DNA from: UBA6927 sp022447855
Lineage (GTDB): Bacteria; Chloroflexota; Dehalococcoidia; Lucifugimonadales; UBA6927
Reading direction: 5' to 3'
Length of the DNA: 64,000 nucleotides
Assembly (NCBI GenBank): GCA_022447855.1
Contig: JAKUTX010000007.1
Location: forward strand, 1-64,000
Shown piece after piece: positions 1-7,732 of the stretch. Under the pieces are notes generated by a model. That model saw nothing but the letters and a program-made list of their open reading frames with translations. It was not told the DNA's origin and searched no databases. Numbering within the stretch: position 1 is the first letter of the stretch; every line of letters starts with the position of its first letter. Both the position numbers and the translations under genes were made by a program.

Positions 1-15
1 CGATACACGGCTATA

Positions 16-1065
16 CTATGGAAGGATAGCGTATGCCCAATTAAGAATTTCTTCAGTTTCATCCCAGCCGATACAAGCATCTGTAACACTAACGCCATAT
101 TCTAATGAAGAGGCATTACCATTTAACTTTTGAGCGCCGGGATTCATATTACTTTCAATCATTATTCCGATAATATTGTTGTTACCATCCACTCTTTGCT
201 GCACTACGTCTTTAAATGCGGGAGCCTGAAGTCGATGATCTTTGTTCGAATTTCCGTGGCTGCAATCAACCATTAATTGTGGTCGAACATCACCAGCTGA
301 ACATAATGATTGAGCTTCTGATACTGATTCAGCTCTAAAATTGGGCCCTTGATTTCCTCCTCTTAAAACTAAATGTCCATAAGGATTGCCCTTTGTATGA
401 ATTACGCTGCTTTTTCCCTCATGGTCGATTCCTAGAAATGACTGAGGAGCCCTAGCTGCAATTAAAGCATCTACTGCGGTTTGCGCTCTTCCATCAGTCC
501 CATTTTTGAATCCTACAGGCATGCTTAATCCGCTTGCCATCTGTCTGTGTGTTTGACTTTCAGTAGTTCTAGCTCCAATTGCAGCCCAAGAAACTAAGTC
601 TGCGATGTATTGAGGAACAATGGGATCAAGGAACTCTGTAGCTGTGGGCATTCCAGATTCGTTAATTTTTAGTAACAATTCTCTTGCTTTTTTTAGTCCT
701 AAGTTGATGTCAAAAGTGTCATTAAGATTTGGGTCATATAACATTCCCTTCCAGCCTACTGTTGTACGGGGTTTTTCAAAATAAACTCTCATTACAACAA
801 GAATCTTATCTTTAACTTTTTCAGATAATTCGATTAATTTTTTGGAGTAATCTAATGCTTCATCTGTGTTGTGTACTGAACAGGGCCCTGCGATTACCAA
901 CAATCTGTCGTCTTCAGAGGTCAGGATATTTTGGATATCTACTCTACCTTTCAAAACAGCTTTGGTTGCATTAGATGAGTTGGGTATTTGGTTCCCTAAT
1001 TTTGAAGGCGATATTAGCGCACCAACCTCTTGAATGTTAACGTCTAAAGTTTCTTGATCTTTCAT
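16..1065 (-). CDS. aroF: 3-deoxy-7-phosphoheptulonate (DAHP) synthase, class I
   Basis: This enzyme condenses phosphoenolpyruvate and erythrose 4-phosphate in the first committed step of the shikimate pathway. The 349-residue length is normal for the AroF/G/H (type I alpha) family. The AGPCSVHN motif lies at residues 59-66, RVYFEKPRTTVGWKG at about 93-107, the ARTTESQTHRQMASGLS signature at about 165-181 and DCSHGNSNKDH near 268. A GGAG Shine-Dalgarno sits 5 bases before the ATG. The gene is divergent from the sulfatase. Its leader carries a good promoter and a terminator-like hairpin, so attenuation is possible. Which aromatic amino acid inhibits it cannot be read from the sequence. Confidence 0.95.
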   Translation of the reverse strand: MKDQETLDVNIQEVGALISPSKLGNQIPNSSNATKAVLKGRVDIQNILTSEDDRLLVIAGPCSVHNTDEALDYSKKLIELSEKVKDKILVVMRVYFEKPRTTVGWKGMLYDPNLNDTFDINLGLKKARELLLKINESGMPTATEFLDPIVPQYIADLVSWAAIGARTTESQTHRQMASGLSMPVGFKNGTDGRAQTAVDALIAARAPQSFLGIDHEGKSSVIHTKGNPYGHLVLRGGNQGPNFRAESVSEAQSLCSAGDVRPQLMVDCSHGNSNKDHRLQAPAFKDVVQQRVDGNNNIIGIMIESNMNPGAQKLNGNASSLEYGVSVTDACIGWDETEEILNWAYAILP

Positions 1066-1075
1066 GGTTTCTCCG

Positions 1076-1088
1076 TATATATATATAT
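1076..1088. repeat. Alternating TA run in the aroF leader
   Basis: Thirteen bases of alternating T and A lie between the leader hairpin and the Shine-Dalgarno of aroF. Such dinucleotide runs can slip during replication. A length change here would not alter the spacing between Shine-Dalgarno and start codon. Confidence 0.8.
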
Positions 1089-1090
1089 CC

Positions 1091-1124
1091 TAAAATCAGA
1101 AAACCCAGTCAAAGGATGACTGGG
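1091..1124 (-). terminator. Terminator-like hairpin in the aroF leader (possible attenuator)
   Basis: On the minus strand an 8-bp stem CCCAGTCA/TGACTGGG with a 5-base loop (1104-1124) runs straight into TTTTCTGATTTTA. It lies between the aroF promoter and start codon, so it would stop transcription before the gene unless relieved. It has an A-rich 5' side and could also work on the plus strand. I see no upstream copy of TGACTGGG that would act as a classical antiterminator. Confidence 0.5.
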
Positions 1125-1191
1125 AAGTTTTAGTTTGCTTACACGACAAGAATTTGCATGTCTCTGCAATAATTTAATTATCCTCTGCCGC

Positions 1192-1221
1192 ATGATACAC
1201 ATAAAAATGCGATTTTGTCAA
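1192..1221 (-). promoter_or_regulatory. Sigma70-type promoter for aroF
   Basis: On the minus strand a perfect -35 TTGACA (1216-1221) is followed after 18 bases by TATCAT (1192-1197). Transcription should start near 1185, giving a leader of about 120 bases before the aroF start codon. The assignment rests on consensus match only. Confidence 0.6.
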
Positions 1222-1244
1222 CAAGAAAATTCTATTGAAATGGT

Positions 1245-1272
1245 TTGCTGAGTTATATTTTATTTGTATAAA
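1245..1272 (+). promoter_or_regulatory. Candidate promoter for the sulfatase gene
   Basis: TTGCTG (1245-1250) and TATAAA (1267-1272) are separated by 16 bases, about 70 bases before the sulfatase start. It lies back to back with the aroF promoter in the same divergent gap. Confidence 0.4.
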
Positions 1273-1343
1273 TATGCGAATTTTTCTATTTCTAAGTTTT
1301 TAATGTAGACTACTAAAACATTGATATCAAGGGGTATGGGATT

Positions 1344-2816
1344 ATGTCCAATAAGCCTAATTTATTATTCATATTTACTGATCAGCAGCGAGCTGACACG
1401 ATGTCTTGTTATGGCAATGATCTTATAGAGACACCTAATTTGAATCACTTCGCTGATAGTAGTTTTGTGTTTGAGAATGCATATGTTAGTACACCTATTT
1501 GTACTCCATCCAGGTCTACAATAATGACAGGGACCTGGCCTCATACGAATGGAACAAAGAAGAACAATATCCCGTTACCTGAAGATGTTAAGACCTTAGC
1601 AGAGATGTTACCTTCTGATTATAAGAAGGCATATCATGGGAAATGGCATCTTGGAGATGAAGTAATTTGCCAGCATGGTTTTGATGAGTGGGTCAGTATT
1701 GAGGATTTGTATAGGGTTTTTTACAGCAAGCCTGAATACTTAGAGGTGATGAGTGATTATCATAACTTTCTAATTGAGAAAGGATTTAGCCCTTTCAAGA
1801 AGTCAGAAGGTGCTAAGGTATTTCCTCGGGATATGGCTGCGTCTTTACCAGAAGAGTATACGAAGGCCAATTTTTTGGGAGATAGTGCTTCTAAATTTAT
1901 TCATGACAATAAGGACAGGCCATGGGCATTATATGTGAATATATTCGAACCTCACTCACCATATAATAGTCCATTTAATAATCTTTATGATCCGGATTCA
2001 ATACCTGTTCCACCCACATTTATGAAGGATCCACCATCTGATGCAGGTTCACTTGCAATCGGTCGCAATGAAGAGACTGTGGAGAAGCTTAGTGGTTTTG
2101 GTCCAAATCCAGACACCGAAGATGGATTAACTGAAGATTTTTGGCGTGAGACGATTGCTGGATATTGGGGTAATGTTACGTTAGTGGATAGGGCAGTGGG
2201 TAAGATACTTAAAGCATTGGAAGATTCAGGAGTAGCAGATAACACTATAGTTGTGTATAGCAGTGAGCATGGAGATCAGCTGGGTGAACACAACATAATA
2301 CAGAAGGCGGTATTTTATCAGCAGTCGATACGTGTACCGATGTTGATTAGGGTTCCGTGGATATCTAAGGATCACAAGATGATTCCAGGTCACTATGGAC
2401 ATATAGATACTGTACCGACTTTATTGGATTTAATGGGTGTAGAGTTACCGGATCAATTACAGGGGGTTAGCAGAGTTCCAGTGTTAGAGGGTAGTGAGGA
2501 TTTAAGTAAGAATGATGTAGTGATTGACTGGACTGGACGTGATGAGGTTACTCCTGGACATCCATATCTTGTTGAAACGGATGAGACACTGATTTGGGAA
2601 GTAGAACACAGAACATTAATAAGTCATGATAATTGGAAGTTAACTTTGGGATCAGATCCGATAGAGTTATACGATTTAAAGAATGATCCATATGAGCAGA
2701 CCAACCTATCCAAGGATCCGTCTGAAAGTTCCAGGGTAGATAAGATGTATTCCAGGTTACGGAAGTGGCAGGGAGAAACAGATGATTCGTTGGAAATTCC
2801 GAACCCAAATGAGTAG
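1344..2816 (+). CDS. Sulfatase (formylglycine-dependent, arylsulfatase family)
   Basis: This hydrolyses sulfate esters, with a sugar or aryl sulfate as likely substrate. The nucleophile motif C53-T-P-S-R57 fits the C-x-P-x-R site where cysteine is converted to formylglycine, so a maturation enzyme must exist elsewhere. The metal-binding DQQ lies at 13-15, GKWHLGD at about 99-105 and an EHGDQLGEH metal motif near residue 310. At 490 residues it is family-normal, and no signal peptide is visible, so it is probably cytoplasmic. AAGGGG sits 9 bases before the ATG. By my count 24 of 28 lysines use AAG, unlike the AAA-rich neighbours, which hints at different ancestry. The true substrate is unknown. 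Confidence 0.9.
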   Translation: MSNKPNLLFIFTDQQRADTMSCYGNDLIETPNLNHFADSSFVFENAYVSTPICTPSRSTIMTGTWPHTNGTKKNNIPLPEDVKTLAEMLPSDYKKAYHGKWHLGDEVICQHGFDEWVSIEDLYRVFYSKPEYLEVMSDYHNFLIEKGFSPFKKSEGAKVFPRDMAASLPEEYTKANFLGDSASKFIHDNKDRPWALYVNIFEPHSPYNSPFNNLYDPDSIPVPPTFMKDPPSDAGSLAIGRNEETVEKLSGFGPNPDTEDGLTEDFWRETIAGYWGNVTLVDRAVGKILKALEDSGVADNTIVVYSSEHGDQLGEHNIIQKAVFYQQSIRVPMLIRVPWISKDHKMIPGHYGHIDTVPTLLDLMGVELPDQLQGVSRVPVLEGSEDLSKNDVVIDWTGRDEVTPGHPYLVETDETLIWEVEHRTLISHDNWKLTLGSDPIELYDLKNDPYEQTNLSKDPSESSRVDKMYSRLRKWQGETDDSLEIPNPNE

Positions 2817-2878
2817 AAAGATTTTAAAGTCATTATGTTACAATTACGAATATTTTTCGATCACTGTATTAGGAGGCT

Positions 2879-3775
2879 ATGTTGACTAAATTTAAAGGTT
2901 TGTATCCAGCTCTTGCTACACCAATGGATGAAAATGGAGAGTTAGCTGAAGGTGCCTTGAGAGCGATTATTGAATCAAACATCGAATCTGGTGTTCATGG
3001 GTGGTGGGTTGCTGGAGGTACTGGTGAAAGCGTATTGTTGGATGACGAAGAAAATATGAGAGTTGCTGAAATAGTGGTAGATCAAGCTGCAGGACGTGCG
3101 AATACGATTATGCACGTTGGAGCTTCTACTACTAAGAGAGCTGCCAAAATGGCTGAGCATGCAGCCAAAGTTGGGGCAGAGGCAATTTGTTGTGTTCCGC
3201 CATTTTTTTACAGACCGACAGATGAAGGAGTTGTTCAGCATTACAAAGCTGTTGGAGAAGCATCGGATCTTCCGTTATTTGTCTACAATTTACCTCAAGC
3301 TACTGGTACTGAAATTACTCCAGAATTAATGCTTAAAATTCAAGATAGCGTTCCTCAGTTAAGAGGTTTAAAACATTCTGCCTTAACTTTTGGAAACATT
3401 CGAACTTTTGCAGATATGGGATTGGATTGTTTTGTAGGTAATTGTCAATTAATGTTACCTGCTCTTACAATTGGGGCCTGTGGCATGATAGACGGACCTC
3501 CAAATGCGGTGCCTGAACCATGGATTGATGTATGGAATGCTTACCAAAATGGTGATTGGGAGACTGCGAAGAGTTCGCAGGCATTGGCTACAAAAATTGC
3601 AACAGTAATTCGTGGAGGAGGAGGAATGCACGCAAATATTAAGGCATTACTCAGCCACAGGTTGAATGTAGAATGTGGATCTCCAAGGCTTCCTGGATTA
3701 CCTTTGGATAATGATCAAAAAGAACAGTTAATTTCTGATGCAAATTCATTAGGATTTGGAGTACTACCCTCTTAA
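2879..3775 (+). CDS. Dihydrodipicolinate synthase / N-acetylneuraminate lyase family aldolase
   Basis: A (beta/alpha)8 class I aldolase of 298 residues that forms a Schiff base with pyruvate or a 2-keto acid. The Schiff-base lysine is K165 (GLKHS) and the catalytic tyrosine Y136 (VYNLP). The usual GTTGE motif reads GGTGE at about 46-50, which argues against a standard DapA. It could cleave 2-keto-3-deoxy sugar acids. AGGAGG lies only 2 bases before the ATG, so the next codon, TTG, is an alternative start with better spacing. It follows the sulfatase after 62 bases and ends at a strong terminator. A lysine-pathway role is not excluded. Confidence 0.85.
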   Translation: MLTKFKGLYPALATPMDENGELAEGALRAIIESNIESGVHGWWVAGGTGESVLLDDEENMRVAEIVVDQAAGRANTIMHVGASTTKRAAKMAEHAAKVGAEAICCVPPFFYRPTDEGVVQHYKAVGEASDLPLFVYNLPQATGTEITPELMLKIQDSVPQLRGLKHSALTFGNIRTFADMGLDCFVGNCQLMLPALTIGACGMIDGPPNAVPEPWIDVWNAYQNGDWETAKSSQALATKIATVIRGGGGMHANIKALLSHRLNVECGSPRLPGLPLDNDQKEQLISDANSLGFGVLPS

Positions 3776-3811
3776 CTCAATCTACTTAGGAATAGTCTCT
3801 TAAATTATTTA

Positions 3812-3866
3812 AATAGGTACAGTTGAATGCTGATTTTTGCAAAAACTGTGCCTATTTTATCTTTTT
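3812..3866 (+). terminator. Intrinsic terminator after the aldolase gene
   Basis: A 13-bp stem with one G-T wobble (3812-3824 pairing with 3844-3856) and a 19-base loop is followed by a T-rich tail (TTATCTTTTT). It separates the sulfatase-aldolase unit from rsmD. It also argues against starting rsmD upstream of 3912. Confidence 0.75.
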
Positions 3867-3911
3867 CAGGTAATTTCCTGTTGCTATACTGAACTCAGGA
3901 GAATGTTGGTT

Positions 3912-4466
3912 ATGAACGTACGGATTACTGGTGGTGAATTAAAGGGAAGAATGATTCGCTTTCAGACTTCAAAAGCTTTAAGACCAACTACTTCAATGGT
4001 GAGAGGTGCTATTTTTACGATATTAGGCTCTAATCTATTAGAAGGGGCTCAAGTACTTGATCTGTTTTCAGGGACAGGGGCTATGGGTATTGAAGCAATA
4101 AGTCGTGGAGCTGGGCATGTTGATTTTATTGAATTAGATTCGAGGAGATGTAAAGAAATCAGAACAATTTTACATGATTTTAAAATAGATCAAAAAGCTA
4201 AAGTGACCTATGGTAATGCTATTGATAAAATTGATAATCTAGATAGTAATTATGATGTGTTATTTGCTGATCCGCCTTATGGCTACAAAGAATGGGACAG
4301 ATTGTTGGCAAAAATTGAAAAATTCCAGATAATGAAAGTCGGTTCACTTGCAATTTTTGAGACATCAAAACATGAAAATCACAATTTTGGTAATTCAAAT
4401 TTAATTATGAAAACACAAAGGAAATATGGAGACTCGATTATTTCGATGTACATGTCAAATGGTTAA
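3912..4466 (+). CDS. rsmD: 16S rRNA (guanine966-N2)-methyltransferase
   Basis: Methylates G966 of 16S rRNA during 30S assembly, using S-adenosylmethionine. The 184-residue product has the SAM-binding stretch LDLFSGTGAMGIEA at about 49-62 and the N2-guanine methyltransferase motif D120-P-P-Y123. I chose ATG 3912 because AGGAGA lies 9 bases before it. An in-frame ATG at 3903 is too close to that site, and one at 3837 lies inside the terminator stem-loop. The 3' end overlaps coaD by 8 bases, an arrangement common in many bacteria and one that suggests coupled translation. Confidence 0.92.
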   Translation: MNVRITGGELKGRMIRFQTSKALRPTTSMVRGAIFTILGSNLLEGAQVLDLFSGTGAMGIEAISRGAGHVDFIELDSRRCKEIRTILHDFKIDQKAKVTYGNAIDKIDNLDSNYDVLFADPPYGYKEWDRLLAKIEKFQIMKVGSLAIFETSKHENHNFGNSNLIMKTQRKYGDSIISMYMSNG

Positions 4467-4938
4467 TGCAATTTATCCAGGTAGTTTTGATCCGGTTCAT
4501 AACGGACACATAGATATTGCCAAAAGGGCTTCAATGCTTTTTGATAAGTTAATTGTTGGAGTTTATGATGTGCCGCCGAAAAATTTAATGTTCTCAACTA
4601 GTGAAAGAGTCAGCCTGTTTAGGGAATCAATTGATTACTTACCTAATGTAGAAGTTGTATCATTTGAAGGATTGGCTCCTGAGTTCGCTAAAAGAGTGAA
4701 TGCGGGATTTATAGTTAGAGGACTGCGAGCAGGTTATGATTTTGAATATGAATTTGAAATGGCACATATGTGGAGAAATCTTACTCCTGATATAGATGTG
4801 GTTTGTATGATGAGTGCGTTGGAATACCAATTTGTTTATGCGAGTAGGATAAAAGAAGTAGCAAAATTAGGTGGAAATGTTGATAATTTAATTCCAAATA
4901 ATGTTTCGAATGCTCTTAAAATTAAATTGAAAAAATAA
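4459..4938 (+). CDS. coaD: Phosphopantetheine adenylyltransferase
   Basis: Transfers AMP to 4'-phosphopantetheine in the penultimate step of coenzyme A synthesis. The nucleotidyltransferase motif GSFDPVHNGH at residues 8-17 is canonical (T/HxGH class), followed by RGLRAGYDFEYEFEMA and a YASRIKEVA loop that stands in for the usual SSSxIKE. From the ATG at 4459 it is 159 residues, the usual family size. An in-frame upstream ATG at 4426 would add an unlikely tail. It overlaps the end of rsmD and has only a weak Shine-Dalgarno, as expected for translational coupling. Confidence 0.95.
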   Translation: MVNAIYPGSFDPVHNGHIDIAKRASMLFDKLIVGVYDVPPKNLMFSTSERVSLFRESIDYLPNVEVVSFEGLAPEFAKRVNAGFIVRGLRAGYDFEYEFEMAHMWRNLTPDIDVVCMMSALEYQFVYASRIKEVAKLGGNVDNLIPNNVSNALKIKLKK

Positions 4939-4980
4939 ATTTCCCAAGACGAAGACTAAATTAATTAGATGGAGGCAACA

Positions 4981-5535
4981 ATGAATAGTGGAGATATTGT
5001 AAATGAAATTTTGGATATAGCTCAAAATAGCTCGAAGATGCCTGGGTTTGGTAGTAAAGTCTTGGTTGATGTTGACCGATTAGAGGCTGTAGCTTCAAGA
5101 CTTTCTCAGTCTATTACTACTGACAATCTTGAAGCTATTGAAGTTTTGAAACAGAAAGATAGTATTTTAAGTTTGGCTCAATTAGAGGCTGAAAGAATTC
5201 GAGAAGCTGCGGACCATGAGTCACGTGAGATGTCAGCGTCAGCTCAACTTGTTCGGGATGAAAAATTTGGTGATTCCGCCATTATTAAAGATGCTGAAAA
5301 TAGAGCTGAGGAAGTCCGAGAGAAAGCTGCAGAAGATGCGCAGCTTATTGTACAAGATGCTCAGAGGAAGGCTTTTAGAATGGTTGAGCAAGCGGAGTCC
5401 GATAGCGAAGCAAGAAGATCTGGTGCAGATAGATATGCTCTTGAAGTATTACATAGTCTTGAAGAGAGTATGTCTAGTTGGATTTCACAAGTTCGCACGG
5501 GGCTTGATTCACTTCAAGATAATTCAGGAAATTAG
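4981..5535 (+). CDS. Coiled-coil protein, DivIVA/ATP-synthase-b-like
   Basis: I do not recognise a specific family. The 184-residue product is rich in Ala, Glu, Arg and Gln, with a long heptad-like helix from about residue 50 to 150 (runs such as AENRAEEVREKAAEDAQ). It has no signal peptide or membrane segment. GGAGG ends 5 bases before the ATG at 4981; an ATG at 4969 would overlap that site and is rejected. It follows coaD after about 40 bases and probably shares its transcript. Similar coiled-coil genes near coaD are often annotated as DivIVA-like or ATPase-like, so a cell-division or scaffold role is only a guess. Confidence 0.7.
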   Translation: MNSGDIVNEILDIAQNSSKMPGFGSKVLVDVDRLEAVASRLSQSITTDNLEAIEVLKQKDSILSLAQLEAERIREAADHESREMSASAQLVRDEKFGDSAIIKDAENRAEEVREKAAEDAQLIVQDAQRKAFRMVEQAESDSEARRSGADRYALEVLHSLEESMSSWISQVRTGLDSLQDNSGN

Positions 5536-5593
5536 TATTTCGTATACTTTTATTTAGTAAACGGATTTTGACTATTTTTGATTTTTCAATAGG

Positions 5594-7069
5594 TTAGTTT
5601 CGGAGTTGTGGGAATAACACTATTTCTCTGATTGATGTGTTGCCTGTTAACACCATAACCATCCTGTCAATTCCCAAGCCTAGACCTCCCGTTGGAGGCA
5701 TTCCATGTTCCATTGCAATTAGAAAATCTTCATCCAGACGATCCATTTCTTCGTCATTGTATTCTTTTTGGAGTTGTTCTTGCTGCTCAAATCTTTGTCG
5801 TTGATCTATTGGATCATTTAGTTCAGAAAATGCATTACACACTTCCATTCCTCCAATAAATCCCTCAAATCTTTCAACTATCTTGGGGTTGTCTGGTAGT
5901 TTTTTTGCTAGGGGTGACATTTCTATTGGGTAATCAACTAGGAAAGTAGGACGCATTAGATTTGGTTCAAGTACTGTTGAAATTAATTTATCAAGGATTG
6001 AACCCCAGCTATTGAGCCGTTCAGTGACCTGAATTCCAAGGTTCAAAACTTCAGTCCTTAGAGTTTCGGCTGTTGGAAATTCCAAGAAATCTATCCCAGA
6101 GGTTCGTATAATTTCATCACGAAGATTTAGTCTAGGCCAGGGTTCTGAAAGGTCAAATTCAGTTTCACGGAAAATGATTTTTGATGTGCCTTTAACACTT
6201 AATGATACATTCTCAAAAATATTCTCTACTAGGTTCATCATGTCGTTGTAATCAGTAAATGCTTCATATGATTCCATTGAAGTAAATTCTGGATTATGGT
6301 TTAAATCTATCCCTTCGTTTCGAAAAATTTTTCCAATTTCAAAAACTTTTTCCAATCCTCCAACTACCAAACGTTTCAGATGGAGTTCGGTTGCGATTCT
6401 AAGAAAAAGATTTCTATCTAGTGAGTTATGATATGTGGCAAATGGCCTTGCTGAAGCACCCGCAGCGGTGGGTACGAGGATTGGTGTTTCTACTTCAATA
6501 TAGTTTCGCTCATCTATCATGAATCTGCGAATTTTATCAATGATTTTACTACGAGTAATAGCATTAATTTTCGATTCATCATTAGATATTAAATCCAAAT
6601 ATCTTTGCCTATAGCGACTTTCGACATTCGTTAAGCCATGCCATTTTTCAGGTAGGCTTCGTAGAGACTTGCATACAACCGTAAATGATTCAGCAAGTAC
6701 TGTGGCCTCTCCAGTTCTCGTTCGGATTGGAGAGCCCTTAATACCAATCCAGTCACCTATGTCTAAATCATTTAGCATCTCATAAAGCTCACCAAGTGTG
6801 TTTGAGCGGAACATTGTTTGGATTTTCCCGTCACAGTCCTGAATGTCGATGAAGGAGGCTCGTCCCATTGATCTGATTGCTAAGATTCTACCTGCAATTG
6901 AGATTACATTTTCTGAAGATGAAATATTTGAATCTTTTTGATCCTGCTCAATTGTTTCCAAAAGAGATTTTGCATCTTTTGTAGTATGGGTGCGTTCATA
7001 TTTCGCAGGATAAGGGTCAATGCCTTGATCACGTAGGTTATGAAGTTTTTGAATTCGTTCTTGTACCAA
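5594..7069 (-). CDS. lysS: Lysyl-tRNA synthetase, class II
   Basis: Charges tRNA-Lys. The 491-residue protein has an N-terminal OB-fold anticodon-binding domain (to about 150) and a class II catalytic core with motif 2 (FEIGKIFRNEGID) and motif 3 (GLGLGIDRMVMVLTG near the C-terminus). ELNDPIDQRQRF is characteristic of LysS. The reading frame opens with TTG preceded by a weak GAAAG, and I see no in-frame ATG near it. It lies 51 bases after greA, and greA-lysS is a frequent bacterial pair, so both probably use the promoter ahead of greA. Confidence 0.95.
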   Translation of the reverse strand: MVQERIQKLHNLRDQGIDPYPAKYERTHTTKDAKSLLETIEQDQKDSNISSSENVISIAGRILAIRSMGRASFIDIQDCDGKIQTMFRSNTLGELYEMLNDLDIGDWIGIKGSPIRTRTGEATVLAESFTVVCKSLRSLPEKWHGLTNVESRYRQRYLDLISNDESKINAITRSKIIDKIRRFMIDERNYIEVETPILVPTAAGASARPFATYHNSLDRNLFLRIATELHLKRLVVGGLEKVFEIGKIFRNEGIDLNHNPEFTSMESYEAFTDYNDMMNLVENIFENVSLSVKGTSKIIFRETEFDLSEPWPRLNLRDEIIRTSGIDFLEFPTAETLRTEVLNLGIQVTERLNSWGSILDKLISTVLEPNLMRPTFLVDYPIEMSPLAKKLPDNPKIVERFEGFIGGMEVCNAFSELNDPIDQRQRFEQQEQLQKEYNDEEMDRLDEDFLIAMEHGMPPTGGLGLGIDRMVMVLTGNTSIREIVLFPQLRN

Positions 7070-7120
7070 GAAAATCTTTCACATTTTGCTCAAATGGTTT
7101 ATTCATTGAGCGTTAATAGT

Positions 7121-7594
7121 TTAATGAATCTTAATTATTTTTAATTTTGACTCACCAGATGGTGTTTTGATAGTGATTTTATCGCCTACTTTATGCCCAA
7201 TTAGAGAACTACCTACAGGGGATTCTATTGAGATTTTATTCTCTAATGGAGCAGATTCAGCACTGCCGACGATGGTATATTTTTGTTTCCCCCCGGATTC
7301 GTTTTCAACTGTTATTGAAGCACCAAAACCAATAATATGAGAATTCTCCCCTTTAATTTCAGGAGCAACGGTAGCTTTAGCTAACAGGTCTTCTAAAAAT
7401 ATTATACGCCCTTCAGCAATTCCTTGTTGGTTTTTTATTTCGTCATATTCAGCGTTATCAATATCCCCGCCATTTTCAAGAGCTTTACGTATTCCGGCGG
7501 CTAGTTCAGGTCTACGGTCGGTTTTGAGAGACTGGAGTTCTCCTTGAAGTTGAATTAGCCCTTCTTTAGTCAGATATGTATCATTTGGAGCCAT
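7121..7594 (-). CDS. greA: Transcription elongation factor GreA
   Basis: Rescues backtracked RNA polymerase by stimulating transcript cleavage. The 157-residue protein has the N-terminal coiled coil with the acidic tip GDIDNAEYDEIK at about 43-54, which carries the catalytic acidic residues, and a C-terminal FKBP-like domain ending in a Lys-rich strand. This is the usual family length. It is the first gene of a greA-lysS unit with a good promoter upstream. Confidence 0.95.
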   Translation of the reverse strand: MAPNDTYLTKEGLIQLQGELQSLKTDRRPELAAGIRKALENGGDIDNAEYDEIKNQQGIAEGRIIFLEDLLAKATVAPEIKGENSHIIGFGASITVENESGGKQKYTIVGSAESAPLENKISIESPVGSSLIGHKVGDKITIKTPSGESKLKIIKIH

Positions 7595-7668
7595 TGCTAA
7601 AATCCTAAATTCTCCTATTTAGTGTGGTTTGGATAGCTAAATGAAATCGCATTGGACGATGGAATGTG

Positions 7669-7697
7669 ATTATATGCCTGCGGATAGTTTTTGTAAA
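7669..7697 (-). promoter_or_regulatory. Sigma70-type promoter for greA-lysS
   Basis: On the minus strand TTTACA (7692-7697) and a perfect TATAAT (7669-7674) are separated by exactly 17 bases. Transcription would start about 65 bases before the greA ATG. Confidence 0.65.
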
Positions 7698-7732
7698 CAC
7701 TTCAATAAACTAGGATATTTAGTAATTTGTTC

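Noticed and set aside
1062..1191. A 42-codon minus-strand frame ending in ATGA over the aroF start, possible leader peptide
   Set aside because: Its ATG lies inside the predicted -10 box of the aroF promoter, so the start codon would not be transcribed from that promoter.
2879..3775. Firm assignment as lysine-pathway dapA
   Set aside because: The GTTGE motif is changed and the neighbour is a sulfatase, so only the broad family is supported.
3837..3911. N-terminal extension of rsmD starting at 3837
   Set aside because: The added residues fall in a terminator stem-loop and do not resemble RsmD; a well-placed Shine-Dalgarno supports 3912.
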